Assembly (NCBI GenBank): GCA_028277395.1
Contig: JANQGJ010000060.1
Coordinates: 1 to 64,000, forward strand
DNA length: 64,000 bases
DNA from: Bacteroidales bacterium
Lineage (GTDB): Bacteria > Bacteroidota > Bacteroidia > Bacteroidales > F082
Direction of reading: 5' to 3'
Below are positions 16,679 through 26,085 of this stretch, piece by piece. The notes beneath the pieces were generated by a model. The model made no database searches, had not been told where the DNA came from, and saw nothing but the letters and a program-made list of their open reading frames with translations. The position numbers and the translations under genes are program-made. Every line of letters begins with the position of its first letter. Within the stretch, counting starts at the first letter, position 1.

Positions 16679-18523
16679 TCAATTACCAATTACTACAACT
16701 TTATAAGTTTGATTTATTTGAGAGGACATAAACCTAACAAGATATGTTCCTTTTGAAACCGTTGACATATCTATTATTAGATAGTTTGAACCTGTTTCCT
16801 TAATTACGTAACCTATGTCGTTGCCGACGAAGTCATTAATTATTATTTCGTAATCCTCAGGAACATCACTCCCAAATGATAATTTAACAGTATTTACACA
16901 TGGGTTAGGCGAAATATTGGGAGTAACAGTCAGATAATCTTTCCTCAGCAATGTATCGCTGTTATCTCCTGAAAATACAATTAGTTGTACATCAAAATCT
17001 CCTGATTCAGCATAAATTATTTCTCCGGGTTCTTTAAGTTCAGAAAATTCAGGATTTCCTCCCTCAAAATACCACTTGTATCCATTTACATTTCCATACG
17101 AAGTATTAGAAAAAGTTACTGACTCTCCCAGAACAATTGATGTAGCATCACTGCTAAATCCTGCAATGATATTAGTTGAATCCAGATTAGTTCCATGTAA
17201 GATTTGAGTTCCTGTACCTATTGGGTCCAGCCAATAATAAAGTCCGGATGTTGAATCACGACTTGTTGTTCCCCATGAAGAGCTTAGTTTACCATAATAA
17301 TCAGGCTCATTTTGAAATGTGCATGAGGCTCCTCCACCTGTTAATGATCCAATAACGTTGCCCTCATTATCGAAAATAGGACTTCCCGATGATCCTTTTT
17401 CCGTTACTCCATGCCCACTTTGGGTCTCGCTCCAATAAACCTGCCAGTACATACCATCAGGATCTTCAATTGTACTGTTATATTTTGTTGAAGTTAGTTG
17501 ATCGCTATAAGTTGAAATCATCTTTACATCACCTTCGGGATGATGTATTGTAACACCATTTGGTGAAACGTTCCCACTTCTGTTCCAGCCGTTATAATAT
17601 ACTTTATAGTTTTCCGGAATGTATTGGTTTAGAAGTAATAATTTAAAGTCAGATCCAATATTTGTTCCCGGAGGACTATTTGCAAGTAATGTGGAACCGG
17701 AAATAGTATTATACTCCGGTTCAAAATCAGGTTGGTTACAATTTGAAGATTCAAAATTGAAGTAAAACAACCATTCCGAATAGTCGGTTGAGTCTGATGA
17801 TTCTCCACAATGGTTTGCTGTTAAAAAAAGTGGGGTTCCATCATTCCTTGTATTATTCAGGAGGGTTCCGGTACACCAGAATGTTTTATTGCCTTGTTTT
17901 ACCAGTATTCTTGCAATTCCACTTTTTTCATTTTGCCAGTTGTTTCCCTCTGGACAGTTAATGTGTACTTCACAACTTCCTGCATCACCAAAACCTCTTG
18001 CAGAGAAAGCAGTATAATCGTTAAGAACACCTGCTTCGGTAATACTAAAAGGTAACTCCGATCTGTACTTTGAATTATATTCAATTACTAACCTTTCTCC
18101 CGGTATAAAATCAGTACAAATATTAGAGTTTTGTAAAATTTGTATTTTTCTTAAAGTGAGTCTGTCCGGGCTGTAAAGAAATAACCGACTCTCCGAATGC
18201 GTTTCTTTAAATCTAATATATAAGTTAACAGCTTTTGCATCAGGTACTACAATTTCCAACCTCCAGAAATAAATATCTTCATGTCGTTCCCAAATACCCA
18301 CATTCTGTAAATCATTATTGAAAGGTAGTGTGTATCCTGCCTGATCTGGTACTTTATCAAATATCTCCCGGACCTCGGGTTGATTGTCAGACATGCTGAC
18401 AACCGGGATTTCATTTTCAATAGTAAAATTAAAACTTTCAGGAGTATCGCCACCGGATATTTGTGAATAAGCTATTATGCTGGTAATCACAAATATTAAA
18501 ATCAATATGTTCCTGTAGTTCAT
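16679..18523 (-). CDS. Secreted trypsin-like serine endopeptidase with one PKD and T9SS domain
   Basis: A 614-residue exported protease. Signal peptide 1-20; propeptide region to about 180; S1-type protease domain about 184-440 with the catalytic triad His238 (LTANHCG), Asp292 (GSDFKLL) and Ser379 (KGSSGSP), most like lysyl endopeptidases with paired cysteines around the triad. A PKD domain follows at about 453-533 (VTFSNTS...YKWYFEGG) and a T9SS-type C-terminal tail at about 537-614 (NISPNPCVNTVKLSF). It probably digests extracellular protein. It is a neighbour and clear paralogue of the next upstream gene, with only 72 bp between them. Stop lies 2 bp from that of rluD. Confidence 0.92.
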   Translation of the reverse strand: MNYRNILILIFVITSIIAYSQISGGDTPESFNFTIENEIPVVSMSDNQPEVREIFDKVPDQAGYTLPFNNDLQNVGIWERHEDIYFWRLEIVVPDAKAVNLYIRFKETHSESRLFLYSPDRLTLRKIQILQNSNICTDFIPGERLVIEYNSKYRSELPFSITEAGVLNDYTAFSARGFGDAGSCEVHINCPEGNNWQNEKSGIARILVKQGNKTFWCTGTLLNNTRNDGTPLFLTANHCGESSDSTDYSEWLFYFNFESSNCNQPDFEPEYNTISGSTLLANSPPGTNIGSDFKLLLLNQYIPENYKVYYNGWNRSGNVSPNGVTIHHPEGDVKMISTYSDQLTSTKYNSTIEDPDGMYWQVYWSETQSGHGVTEKGSSGSPIFDNEGNVIGSLTGGGASCTFQNEPDYYGKLSSSWGTTSRDSTSGLYYWLDPIGTGTQILHGTNLDSTNIIAGFSSDATSIVLGESVTFSNTSYGNVNGYKWYFEGGNPEFSELKEPGEIIYAESGDFDVQLIVFSGDNSDTLLRKDYLTVTPNISPNPCVNTVKLSFGSDVPEDYEIIINDFVGNDIGYVIKETGSNYLIIDMSTVSKGTYLVRFMSSQINQTYKVVVIGN

Positions 18524-18595
18524 GAAAAACTGTTAAATTAAAATCACAAATAATGACATAAGACTATTTCAAACTATTAATACACTGAAACTATT

Positions 18596-20773
18596 CTATT
18601 TTACTAATGATACTTTTCTTGTGTAAACCTTATTGTTCTCATATACTTTAACTAAATACAATCCGTCAGGCTGAGATTCAATATTTACTGTTATAGTTTT
18701 ATTTTGATTCCTGATATTGCGCTTGAATACTGTACTCCCTGCATCGTTTATTACTTCAACTGACTGAGGTTTAAAGTCAGAACCAAAAGATAGAGTGAAG
18801 TTCCCATTTCCAGGGTTGGGATAAATTACAAAATCAATATCCGATTCTGATTCTTCAATATTAACTACACCAACATAAATATAATCTTCTTTCACCAATG
18901 TGTCTGAACCACCCAGGTTACCTGCTATTAATGTAACAGGATAGGTGCCGGGATTATTATATCTTATTGTAGGATTCTGATTAGGCGAAGATGATGGAGA
19001 ACCTCCTTCAAAAATCCATTCCCATTCTGAAGGGTTTCCTGTGGATAAATCAGTGAAATGCACAGTACCACCTGGTGAAATGTTTGTAGCATCAGCCTCG
19101 AAATCAGGTACAGGAATATCCATCTGAGAAACATGAATATAGTTTTCTTTTAATTCACTATCAGTACCATCTGCATTCACAACGGTAAGTGATACATCAA
19201 AATAACCAGTGTCGGAGTAAACAACATACGGATTCTCTTCAATTGAGGTTGAAGGATCTCCATCTTCAAAATTCCATTCCCATTCAAGTACTCCCGGTCC
19301 TGACAGATCAGTAAAAAATACAGTATCGCCCTGAGTTATTTCGGTTGAACTTGCCTCATAATCAGCAGTAGGGAGAATTACTTCCCATGAAATTCCTGGT
19401 AATTTTTCAATTCCGGTGTTTCCCGGATCAAGCCATTCTTTCAATCTGTTGGATTGTGTACTGCCATTTTGATCCCATGAATACCATATTTTACCGTAAT
19501 ATGCCGGGGAAGGATCAGTACAGGAATTTGATGTATAACCACCTGTAAGATCACCCATAATTAAACCATTGCTGTCAAAAACCGGAGATCCTGATGACCC
19601 ACCCTGCATAATGGATTTGCCATTTATTGTTTGCGCCCAAAGTAATTTCCAGTGGCTTGGTAACCCATTCCAATATGTTGAGGGAACCAGCGGTGTATCA
19701 TAAGTCGATATTTTCTTAATATCTCCGGCAGGATGATGTACTCCTACACCACTTCCTGCATCTTCAGGAGAATCTGTTCTGTTCCATCCATTGAAAAATA
19801 CATCAAATGATGCCGGTATGGAGTTATTTAATTCTACAAGATAGAAATCAGAGCCTGCATCAGCAAAACTAGGGTCGTGAGCTCTTAACTGGCATCCGGT
19901 TGTTGAGTTATACCCGCTGCTACTCCCATTACAAGTAGATGCCTGGTAATTAAAATAAAATATCCATTGGTTTCTGTCGCCGGCGTTTGATCCTTCTCCA
20001 CAATGGGCAGCTGACAAGAAATATGGAGTTCGGTCGTTATTCGTATTATTTATCAGCGATCCGGAACACCAGTAATAACCTCCTCCTATTTTGATTGACA
20101 TCCGGGCAACACCTTTTATTTGATTTTCCCAATTGTCACCTTCTTCACATGCAACATCGATCATGCAGTACCATGAACTACGTTCTCTGTTATACATAAA
20201 TTCAATGTCCCTGTATGCATAAGCTATTTCTGAGATATTAATAATGGCTGGAGTAGATAAAGTTACCGGTTCAAAATATTCCAGTATAACTTCATCACCC
20301 TGAATGAACTCTGTTGAGAACAGGTTTTCATCCGGATTGTTTTCGTGTGTAAATGCTCCTATTATCTGTGTTTTATTGTGATTATAAAGGAATAATTTAC
20401 CACCTTCAGGAATGAAAAACTTATCATAATATACGCCTAAAGCCAATGCATCTTCAATATTGATCTTTAATCTGCAAATCCTGCCCAAATCCGGAATAGT
20501 TGTCCATGTTCCTGTATTTAACAAATCTTTATTAACTTTTACGGATGTCCCCATACGTCTGGGCTTGTCAGGATTTATTGATGCCTCAATTGCGTCTTCT
20601 TCATTAATAGTATTCATGTCAGGAGCATCAAATTGTAAGTTTGTGCAATTATTGTCAACATGAAACATAATACTGTATGGTGTACCACCGTTACTAATCT
20701 GTGCTTTGCTGTTATCAATATTAAATGATAATACAAGGATGAACGAAATAATAAAGTTTACTGTCTTTTTCAT
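18596..20773 (-). CDS. Secreted trypsin-like serine endopeptidase with two PKD domains and T9SS tail
   Basis: A 725-residue exported protease. The start is placed at 20773, which begins a normal signal peptide (MKKTVNFIISFILVLSFNI); the open frame extends 36 codons further upstream without support. The N-terminal propeptide contains the ISNGGTPYS motif seen also in the neighbour. The protease domain carries the triad His in LSAAHCGEG, Asp in GSDFYLVEL and Ser in GGSSGSPVF. Two PKD domains follow (FFTDLSGPGVLEWEWNFEDG and HFTDLSTGNPSEWEWIFEGG), then a T9SS tail (IYPNPGNGNFTLSFG). Same architecture as the downstream paralogue but with one more PKD. Likely extracellular protein degradation; specificity for lysine is only inferred from family similarity. 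Confidence 0.92.
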   Translation of the reverse strand: MKKTVNFIISFILVLSFNIDNSKAQISNGGTPYSIMFHVDNNCTNLQFDAPDMNTINEEDAIEASINPDKPRRMGTSVKVNKDLLNTGTWTTIPDLGRICRLKINIEDALALGVYYDKFFIPEGGKLFLYNHNKTQIIGAFTHENNPDENLFSTEFIQGDEVILEYFEPVTLSTPAIINISEIAYAYRDIEFMYNRERSSWYCMIDVACEEGDNWENQIKGVARMSIKIGGGYYWCSGSLINNTNNDRTPYFLSAAHCGEGSNAGDRNQWIFYFNYQASTCNGSSSGYNSTTGCQLRAHDPSFADAGSDFYLVELNNSIPASFDVFFNGWNRTDSPEDAGSGVGVHHPAGDIKKISTYDTPLVPSTYWNGLPSHWKLLWAQTINGKSIMQGGSSGSPVFDSNGLIMGDLTGGYTSNSCTDPSPAYYGKIWYSWDQNGSTQSNRLKEWLDPGNTGIEKLPGISWEVILPTADYEASSTEITQGDTVFFTDLSGPGVLEWEWNFEDGDPSTSIEENPYVVYSDTGYFDVSLTVVNADGTDSELKENYIHVSQMDIPVPDFEADATNISPGGTVHFTDLSTGNPSEWEWIFEGGSPSSSPNQNPTIRYNNPGTYPVTLIAGNLGGSDTLVKEDYIYVGVVNIEESESDIDFVIYPNPGNGNFTLSFGSDFKPQSVEVINDAGSTVFKRNIRNQNKTITVNIESQPDGLYLVKVYENNKVYTRKVSLVK

Positions 20774-20792
20774 ATGTCGTATAATATTAATG

Positions 20793-20800
20793 CAAAAGTA
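20793..20800 (-). promoter_or_regulatory. Probable -7 box for the two-PKD endopeptidase gene
   Basis: On the minus strand TACTTTTG (complement of 20793-20800) fits TAnnTTTG and lies 19 bp before the chosen ATG. It supports the start at 20773 because the longer upstream frame would begin before the promoter. No clear -33 element seen. Confidence 0.5.
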
Positions 20801-20866
20801 AAAGTTCCAAACAAAATTAATTATTATTAAAAACAATAAGCACTTAATGTAACAAATACAAAATAT

Positions 20867-20903
20867 TTTGTTGACAGACATGTAATAATTTAATATATTT
20901 TTG
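20867..20903 (+). promoter_or_regulatory. Promoter for hldD
   Basis: TTTGTTG at 20867-20873 and TATTTTTG at 20896-20903 give a TTG - 22 bp - TAnnTTTG arrangement, ending 17 bp before the hldD ATG. Confidence 0.55.
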
Positions 20904-20920
20904 AAAAAAATATTCGAAGA

Positions 20921-21886
20921 ATGATAGTAATTACAGGGGCAGCAGGTTTTATCGGAAGCGTATTGACAGAAAAATTAAATAGTGCAGGATATGGAAATCT
21001 GATACTTGTAGATGACCATAGCAGTACAAACAAAAATCGTAACCTGGCTGATAAGAAATTCATTAAAAAAATACATCGTGATGATTTCTTTCAATGGTTT
21101 GATGATTATTATTTCAATGTTGACATAGTTTTGCATATTGGGGCCCGTACAGATACTGCTGAATTTAACAAAGATATACTCAATGTTCTGAATCTGGAAT
21201 ATACCAAGCAGATGTGGGAAAGATGTAGTATTCATAAGATCCCATTAATATATGCCTCATCAGCAGCTACATACGGATTGGGTGAGTTTGGTTATGATGA
21301 TGATCATGAAATTGTGGAAAAACTCATTCCATTAAATGCTTATGGTGAATCTAAAAATGATCTTGATAAATGGGCGTTGGCGAATAAATCAAAACCTCCT
21401 TTCTGGGCAGGGTTGAAGTTTTTTAATGTTTACGGTCCTAACGAATATCATAAAGGAAGAATGGCATCAGTGATTATGCATGCATATGGCCAGATTCGTG
21501 AAACAGGGAAAGTGAAGTTATTCAAGTCCCATAAATCCGGGTACAAAAATGGTGAGCAATTACGAGACTTCATTTATGTTAAAGATGTTGTTGATGTTAT
21601 CTACTATTTAATGAAATCAAGACCTGCATCCGGATTATATAACCTTGGCACTGGCAAAGCGAGAACATTTATAGATCTTGCCAATTCTACTTTTGCAGCG
21701 CTGGAGATGAAACCAAAAATTTCATTCATTGATACTCCTGAAGATATAAGAGATAAGTATCAGTATTTTACTGAGGCGAATATGTCTAAACTTAGAAATG
21801 TTGGGTACGAAAAAGATTTTACTTCACTAGAAGCCGGGGTTTATGATTATGTCAGGAACTATTTGTTGAAAAATAAATACGCTTAA
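20921..21886 (+). CDS. hldD: ADP-L-glycero-D-manno-heptose 6-epimerase
   Basis: A 321-residue short-chain epimerase of the extended SDR family. It converts ADP-D-glycero-manno-heptose to the L-glycero form used in lipopolysaccharide inner core. The Rossmann motif GAAGFIG is at 6-12, the active-site YxxxK is Tyr141-Lys145 (AYGESK), with Ser114/Ser115 nearby, and the segment IGARTDTAEFN and FNVYGPNEYHKGRMASV match HldD closely. Single gene, with stop overlapping the convergent mnmA gene by 4 bases. The rest of the heptose pathway is not in this window. Confidence 0.94.
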   Translation: MIVITGAAGFIGSVLTEKLNSAGYGNLILVDDHSSTNKNRNLADKKFIKKIHRDDFFQWFDDYYFNVDIVLHIGARTDTAEFNKDILNVLNLEYTKQMWERCSIHKIPLIYASSAATYGLGEFGYDDDHEIVEKLIPLNAYGESKNDLDKWALANKSKPPFWAGLKFFNVYGPNEYHKGRMASVIMHAYGQIRETGKVKLFKSHKSGYKNGEQLRDFIYVKDVVDVIYYLMKSRPASGLYNLGTGKARTFIDLANSTFAALEMKPKISFIDTPEDIRDKYQYFTEANMSKLRNVGYEKDFTSLEAGVYDYVRNYLLKNKYA

Positions 21887-22953
21887 TCCTGATCTTCCGA
21901 AATAACTGCACTACCAATGCAGGTTTGTTCTTTTGTATCATATATTACGGCAAATTGTCCGGGAGCAATGCCTGATATTTTATTATCAGCTATAATTTGA
22001 TTTCTGTTTTTTGAAAATTGAAGTTTGCCTGTGTTAAATTCAGGTTGGTGCCTTATTTTAAACTTGATTTCCTTTAATGAGCTGTAATCATGATTTTTGT
22101 TAAGAAAGTGGATATCACCAATTTTAATATTGTCTCTGTAGCGACTTACAGGGTCGTAACCCTTTGATGCATAAATAATATTGCTGTCAGTATCTTTTTT
22201 TACAACGAACCAGGGACCTCCGCTGAGTTTTAATCCGCGTCTTTGTCCAATGGTATGAAACCAGAATCCTTTGTGTTCACCAAGTAGCTTCCCGGACTCA
22301 AGTTCTCTGATCTCACCGGGGAGTTCTCCTACCTGGTTTCTAATAAAATCATTGTAATTTATCTTTCCTAAAAAGCAAATTCCCTGGCTATCAGGTCTTC
22401 CTGCGCTGGGAAGCTTCATATTGTTAGCGATTTCCCTTACTTTTGACTTTTCAATATCTCCAATCGGGAACATCGTTTTTTGAAGTTGAGAATGAGTAAT
22501 TTGTCCAAGAAAATAGGTTTGGTCCTTAACCTTGTCTTTGGCTGTTTCTAAAAAAACTCCTTCATTTGTTTCATAATTTTGGGCATAATGTCCTGTTGCA
22601 ATTTTATCAAAAAGATGACCATGTTTATCATTAAAAGCTCCAAACTTTATTAATAAGTTACACATTATATCAGGGTTTGGGGTTAATCCCTTCTTTACAG
22701 TTTCGATTGTGTATTTTACAACAGTTGACCAATATTCTTTCTGTAAATCAACAATATCAAACCTGCAGTTATACTTCTTAGCTATCCATGTAGTGATTTC
22801 AATATCTTCTTCTGAGGGGCAATCCATAAATGCAGACTGATCTTCCATACCGATCTTTATATAAAAAATGTGAGGATCATAACCCTTTTCTTTTAGTAAT
22901 GGAATAGTTGCCGAACTGTCAACACCTCCTGAAACTAAAGCTGCAATTTTCAT
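21883..22953 (-). CDS. mnmA: tRNA-specific 2-thiouridylase
   Basis: A 356-residue enzyme that thiolates U34 of tRNAs for Glu, Gln and Lys. The start is put at 22953: the upstream 15 codons have no family similarity and MKIAALVSGGVDSS begins the family-standard N-terminus with the PP-loop SGGVDSS (8-14). Catalytic cysteines are at Cys98 (NPDIMCNLLIKFG) and Cys193 (GICFLGKINYNDF). Later motifs (HTIGQRRGLKL, PQ-type C-terminal region) fit MnmA. It stands alone and is convergent with hldD with a 4-bp overlap. Confidence 0.95.
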   Translation of the reverse strand: MKIAALVSGGVDSSATIPLLKEKGYDPHIFYIKIGMEDQSAFMDCPSEEDIEITTWIAKKYNCRFDIVDLQKEYWSTVVKYTIETVKKGLTPNPDIMCNLLIKFGAFNDKHGHLFDKIATGHYAQNYETNEGVFLETAKDKVKDQTYFLGQITHSQLQKTMFPIGDIEKSKVREIANNMKLPSAGRPDSQGICFLGKINYNDFIRNQVGELPGEIRELESGKLLGEHKGFWFHTIGQRRGLKLSGGPWFVVKKDTDSNIIYASKGYDPVSRYRDNIKIGDIHFLNKNHDYSSLKEIKFKIRHQPEFNTGKLQFSKNRNQIIADNKISGIAPGQFAVIYDTKEQTCIGSAVISEDQD

Positions 22954-23197
22954 TTTTCTATATCTGGAACAAAAAAATACGGGTGCAAAATTACACATTA
23001 TGAACTATAAACAATATCGTTAACCATTATTATGAATATTCAACAGATATTCCCGGGTGTGTATCCAATCAGGTGAGGAGTTATAATCATTCTTATAATT
23101 ATTTTTACAGAAAACCTGCTGGAAGTTAATCCGGGAAATTACGATTATTGATCTAAAATCGATTATGCACAAATAAATTTTGTCGGCAAGAAATTAC

Positions 23198-23205
23198 TAT
23201 TTTTG
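23198..23205 (+). promoter_or_regulatory. Probable -7 box for kbl
   Basis: TATTTTTG matches TAnnTTTG and lies 41 bp upstream of the kbl ATG. A TTTTG at 23178-23182 gives a spacing of 15 bp, shorter than typical, so it is tentative. Confidence 0.4.
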
Positions 23206-23246
23206 GGAATTAATTTCAATTATAAAATTCACAAGAAAAATAAATC

Positions 23247-24437
23247 ATGTACGGAAAAATTAAAGATCATCTGATAAAGGAAATCAACGACATCCGCGAA
23301 GCTGGATTGTATAAAGAGGAAAGAATTATTGTTAGTCCACAACAAGCAGAGATAAAGTTAAACACAGGTCAGGAAGTGCTTAATTTTTGTGCAAATAACT
23401 ATTTAGGACTTTCCAATCATCCTGATTTGATAAAAGCAGCTAAAGATGGGATGGATAGTCATGGTTATGGGATGTCATCAGTACGATTTATTTGTGGAAC
23501 AACAGACCTGCATAAAACGCTTGAGAAGAAAATTGCTGACTTTTTTGGTACAGAGGATACGATACTATATGCAGCTGCTTTTGATGCTAACGGTGGTGTG
23601 TTTGAACCCTTATTAACAGCTGAAGATGCCATTATATCAGATTCGTTGAATCATGCATCAATAATTGATGGAGTTAGATTATGTAAGGCTCAAAGATACC
23701 GTTATCCAAATGCGGATATGGAAGCATTGGAAGAAGAACTTAAAAAAGCTCAGGCTCAAAGATTCAGAATAATCGTTACAGATGGTGTTTTCTCAATGGA
23801 TGGAAACACTGCTCCGGTTGATAAGATTGTTGAGCTTGCTGAAAAATATGATGCAATGGTTATGGTTGATGAATGTCATTCAGCAGGTGTTGTTGGAGAA
23901 ACTGGCAGAGGCGTTAGTGAGCACTATAATATAATAGGTAAACTGGATATAATTACCGGAACTTTAGGTAAGGCCTTTGGTGGTGCTGTTGGCGGGTTTA
24001 CAACAGGAAAAAAAGAAATAATTGAAATGCTACGTCAAAGATCACGTCCATATTTGTTCTCAAATTCATTGCCTCCGGCAGTTGTTAGTGCAGGTATTCG
24101 CATGTATGATATGATGAGCGAAACCAATGATCTACAGGATAAGCTTCATGAAAATACGGATTATTTTATGGAGAAAATGATGAATGCAGGATTTGATATT
24201 AAACCTACTCAGTCAGCAATATGTGCAGTGATGCTTTATGATGCAAAATTATCTCAGGATATGGCTGCTAAACTCCTTGAAGAGGGAATTTATGTAATTG
24301 GCTTTTATTTTCCTGTAGTACCAAAAGGTGAAGCTCGTATCAGAGTACAGTTATCAGCCGGCCATGAAAAAGAACACCTTGACAAGGCTATTGCTGCCTT
24401 TATCAAAGTTGGTAAAGAGTTAAATGTTATCAAATAA
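23247..24437 (+). CDS. kbl: Glycine C-acetyltransferase (2-amino-3-ketobutyrate CoA ligase)
   Basis: A 396-residue PLP enzyme of the alpha-oxoamine synthase family that joins or splits glycine and acetyl-CoA in threonine breakdown. The signature DECHSAGVVGETGRG lies at 208-222, and the PLP lysine is Lys242 in GTLGKAFGG. The early LNFCANNYLGLSNHPD block and SSVRFICGT match Kbl. A threonine dehydrogenase gene is not adjacent, so the pathway partner is elsewhere or absent. The holo-ACP synthase gene follows after 44 bp. Confidence 0.92.
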   Translation: MYGKIKDHLIKEINDIREAGLYKEERIIVSPQQAEIKLNTGQEVLNFCANNYLGLSNHPDLIKAAKDGMDSHGYGMSSVRFICGTTDLHKTLEKKIADFFGTEDTILYAAAFDANGGVFEPLLTAEDAIISDSLNHASIIDGVRLCKAQRYRYPNADMEALEEELKKAQAQRFRIIVTDGVFSMDGNTAPVDKIVELAEKYDAMVMVDECHSAGVVGETGRGVSEHYNIIGKLDIITGTLGKAFGGAVGGFTTGKKEIIEMLRQRSRPYLFSNSLPPAVVSAGIRMYDMMSETNDLQDKLHENTDYFMEKMMNAGFDIKPTQSAICAVMLYDAKLSQDMAAKLLEEGIYVIGFYFPVVPKGEARIRVQLSAGHEKEHLDKAIAAFIKVGKELNVIK

Positions 24438-24481
24438 GTAAAATAACAGGTAGTTAACTTCATTAAGCAATTTCTATTATT

Positions 24482-24859
24482 ATGATATTTGGGATAGGTA
24501 CAGATATAATTGAAGTAAAACGGATGGAGAAACATCTGGAAAATAATAGTGCTTTAATGAAGAAATTATATACTAAAGACGAACAAGTTTACTGTAATAA
24601 GGGTAATATTACACGGTATCAGTGTTTTGCTGCGAGGTTTGCAGCAAAAGAAGCATTTTTTAAAGCTCTTGGAACAGGATACAGATATGGTATGGCTTTT
24701 CATGAGATTGAAGTGCTAAACGATGAACTTGGAAAGCCATATATTAAAACACATGGTAAAGTAAAAGAATACCTGAGTGAACAAAATGTATCTTCAATAC
24801 ACCTGAGTATTTCTCATGTTAAGGAGATGGCAAATGCATTTGTAGTTATAGAGAAATAG
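24482..24859 (+). CDS. acpS: Holo-[acyl-carrier-protein] synthase
   Basis: A 125-residue enzyme transferring phosphopantetheine from CoA to acyl-carrier protein. Metal-binding Asp8 in GIGTDIIEVKRM and Glu57 in ARFAAKEAFFKALGTG are present, and the C-terminal SIHLSISHVKEMANAFVVIE matches AcpS. Length is normal. It follows kbl by 44 bp, same strand, probably co-transcribed. Confidence 0.95.
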   Translation: MIFGIGTDIIEVKRMEKHLENNSALMKKLYTKDEQVYCNKGNITRYQCFAARFAAKEAFFKALGTGYRYGMAFHEIEVLNDELGKPYIKTHGKVKEYLSEQNVSSIHLSISHVKEMANAFVVIEK

Positions 24860-24891
24860 TCCATACTATTGAATACAGAAGGTCTATCCCG

Positions 24892-25902
24892 CTATTCTTT
24901 ATGATCAAGTAAAAATAGCCTGGCGTTCCTTTTTAAGCTTTCTTCAATTGTCATGAACTTTATTCCGATAGAGTCCAGTATCTTTTTATTGGAATAGCGG
25001 TAAGCCTGATTTGCAGTCTCAGCTGTTTCACGGGTTATGGTTGACTGCCTGCCGGTTATAAGACTTTTTATATATAATAGTCTCCATGCAATTTCACTTA
25101 AAAACTTTGTTGCTTTATATCTTGGTGGTGTAACATTCAGTTCTTTTGCCATAATGTGAAATAAACTCTCATAGGAAACATTTTCTGAATTTATAATAAA
25201 CCTTTCACCTGAAAATGAACCTTGCATAAGTTTAGTCATGGCCACCACAACGTCATTTACATCAACGAATCCGTTTGTGCCTGATGAATAAAACATCAAC
25301 CCATTATACATTGTTGTAAATAATTTAGAACTGCCCGAATTCCAGTTTCCGGGCCCGATTATTATTGATGGGTTAACTATTACGGCATTTAATCCTTCAG
25401 CAATTCCTCTCCATACTTCAAGTTCTGCAGAATATTTGCTTGTGGAATAAACAGACGACTTTTTCGAGTTCCAATGTGTTTCCTCAGTCACAAGTCCATT
25501 TGTATCTGCTCTTCCAAGGGTGCCAATAGAGCTAACATGTACTAATTTTCTGATTTTATACTCCAATGATGCATTTACAACATTTGCTGTCCCCTGTACA
25601 TTTATCGACAACAGTTTCTTTTTATCAGATGGTTTAAACGAAACTGTAGCCGCAGTATGATAAACCTCATTAACATCTTCTATTATTTCAGCAATTGAAC
25701 TGTAGTCAAGAATATCACCTTCAACCCACTGAACCTTATTCATTAGTTCATCAACATTTGTACAGTAATAACTGAATACCTTCCTGGTTATTGAAATATC
25801 AGAAGTTGGTCGTTTTAGAGCTAGTGGTGTTTCGCCTGATGTTACCAGACGATAAAGCAGATGTGAGCCAAGTAATCCTGTTCCTCCTGTTACAAATATC
25901 AT
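24892..25902 (-). CDS. NAD(P)-dependent epimerase/reductase of the dihydroflavonol-4-reductase type
   Basis: A 336-residue extended short-chain dehydrogenase/reductase. GGTGLLGSHLL (6-16) binds the cofactor; active-site residues fit SVYSTSKYSAE (Tyr and Lys) after the Ser in HVSSIGT. The C-terminal region is variable as usual for this group. The true substrate is not recoverable; the dihydroflavonol name is only family similarity. It is convergent with acpS and divergent from the radical SAM gene. Confidence 0.85.
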   Translation of the reverse strand: MIFVTGGTGLLGSHLLYRLVTSGETPLALKRPTSDISITRKVFSYYCTNVDELMNKVQWVEGDILDYSSIAEIIEDVNEVYHTAATVSFKPSDKKKLLSINVQGTANVVNASLEYKIRKLVHVSSIGTLGRADTNGLVTEETHWNSKKSSVYSTSKYSAELEVWRGIAEGLNAVIVNPSIIIGPGNWNSGSSKLFTTMYNGLMFYSSGTNGFVDVNDVVVAMTKLMQGSFSGERFIINSENVSYESLFHIMAKELNVTPPRYKATKFLSEIAWRLLYIKSLITGRQSTITRETAETANQAYRYSNKKILDSIGIKFMTIEESLKRNARLFLLDHKE

Positions 25903-26073
25903 ATATTACATTGCGAGTTAATCAATAGCTTAAGGTAGTTGATTCTGGTATTATTCCTTTATTAACATAGAAACCACTACACTGTCCTGACAAAAATAAA
26001 AGTAAATAACTAAAGAATGTACTTTAATAAGCGTAATCTTTATAAGTTCATGCTGAAAGCAAAAAGAAACTTT

Positions 26074-26081
26074 TAATTTTG
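26074..26081 (+). promoter_or_regulatory. -7 box abutting the radical SAM start (possible leaderless mRNA)
   Basis: TAATTTTG fits TAnnTTTG and ends only 4 bp before the ATG at 26086. With a normal distance to the start site, the transcript would begin at or just after the ATG. The TSS has to be mapped to decide. Confidence 0.4.
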
Positions 26082-26085
26082 CGAT

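Noticed and set aside
24892..25902. Reading the epimerase next to kbl as threonine 3-dehydrogenase
   Set aside because: The gene is on the opposite strand, convergent with acpS, and its sequence is closer to dihydroflavonol-reductase-type proteins, so the threonine pathway link is not supported.
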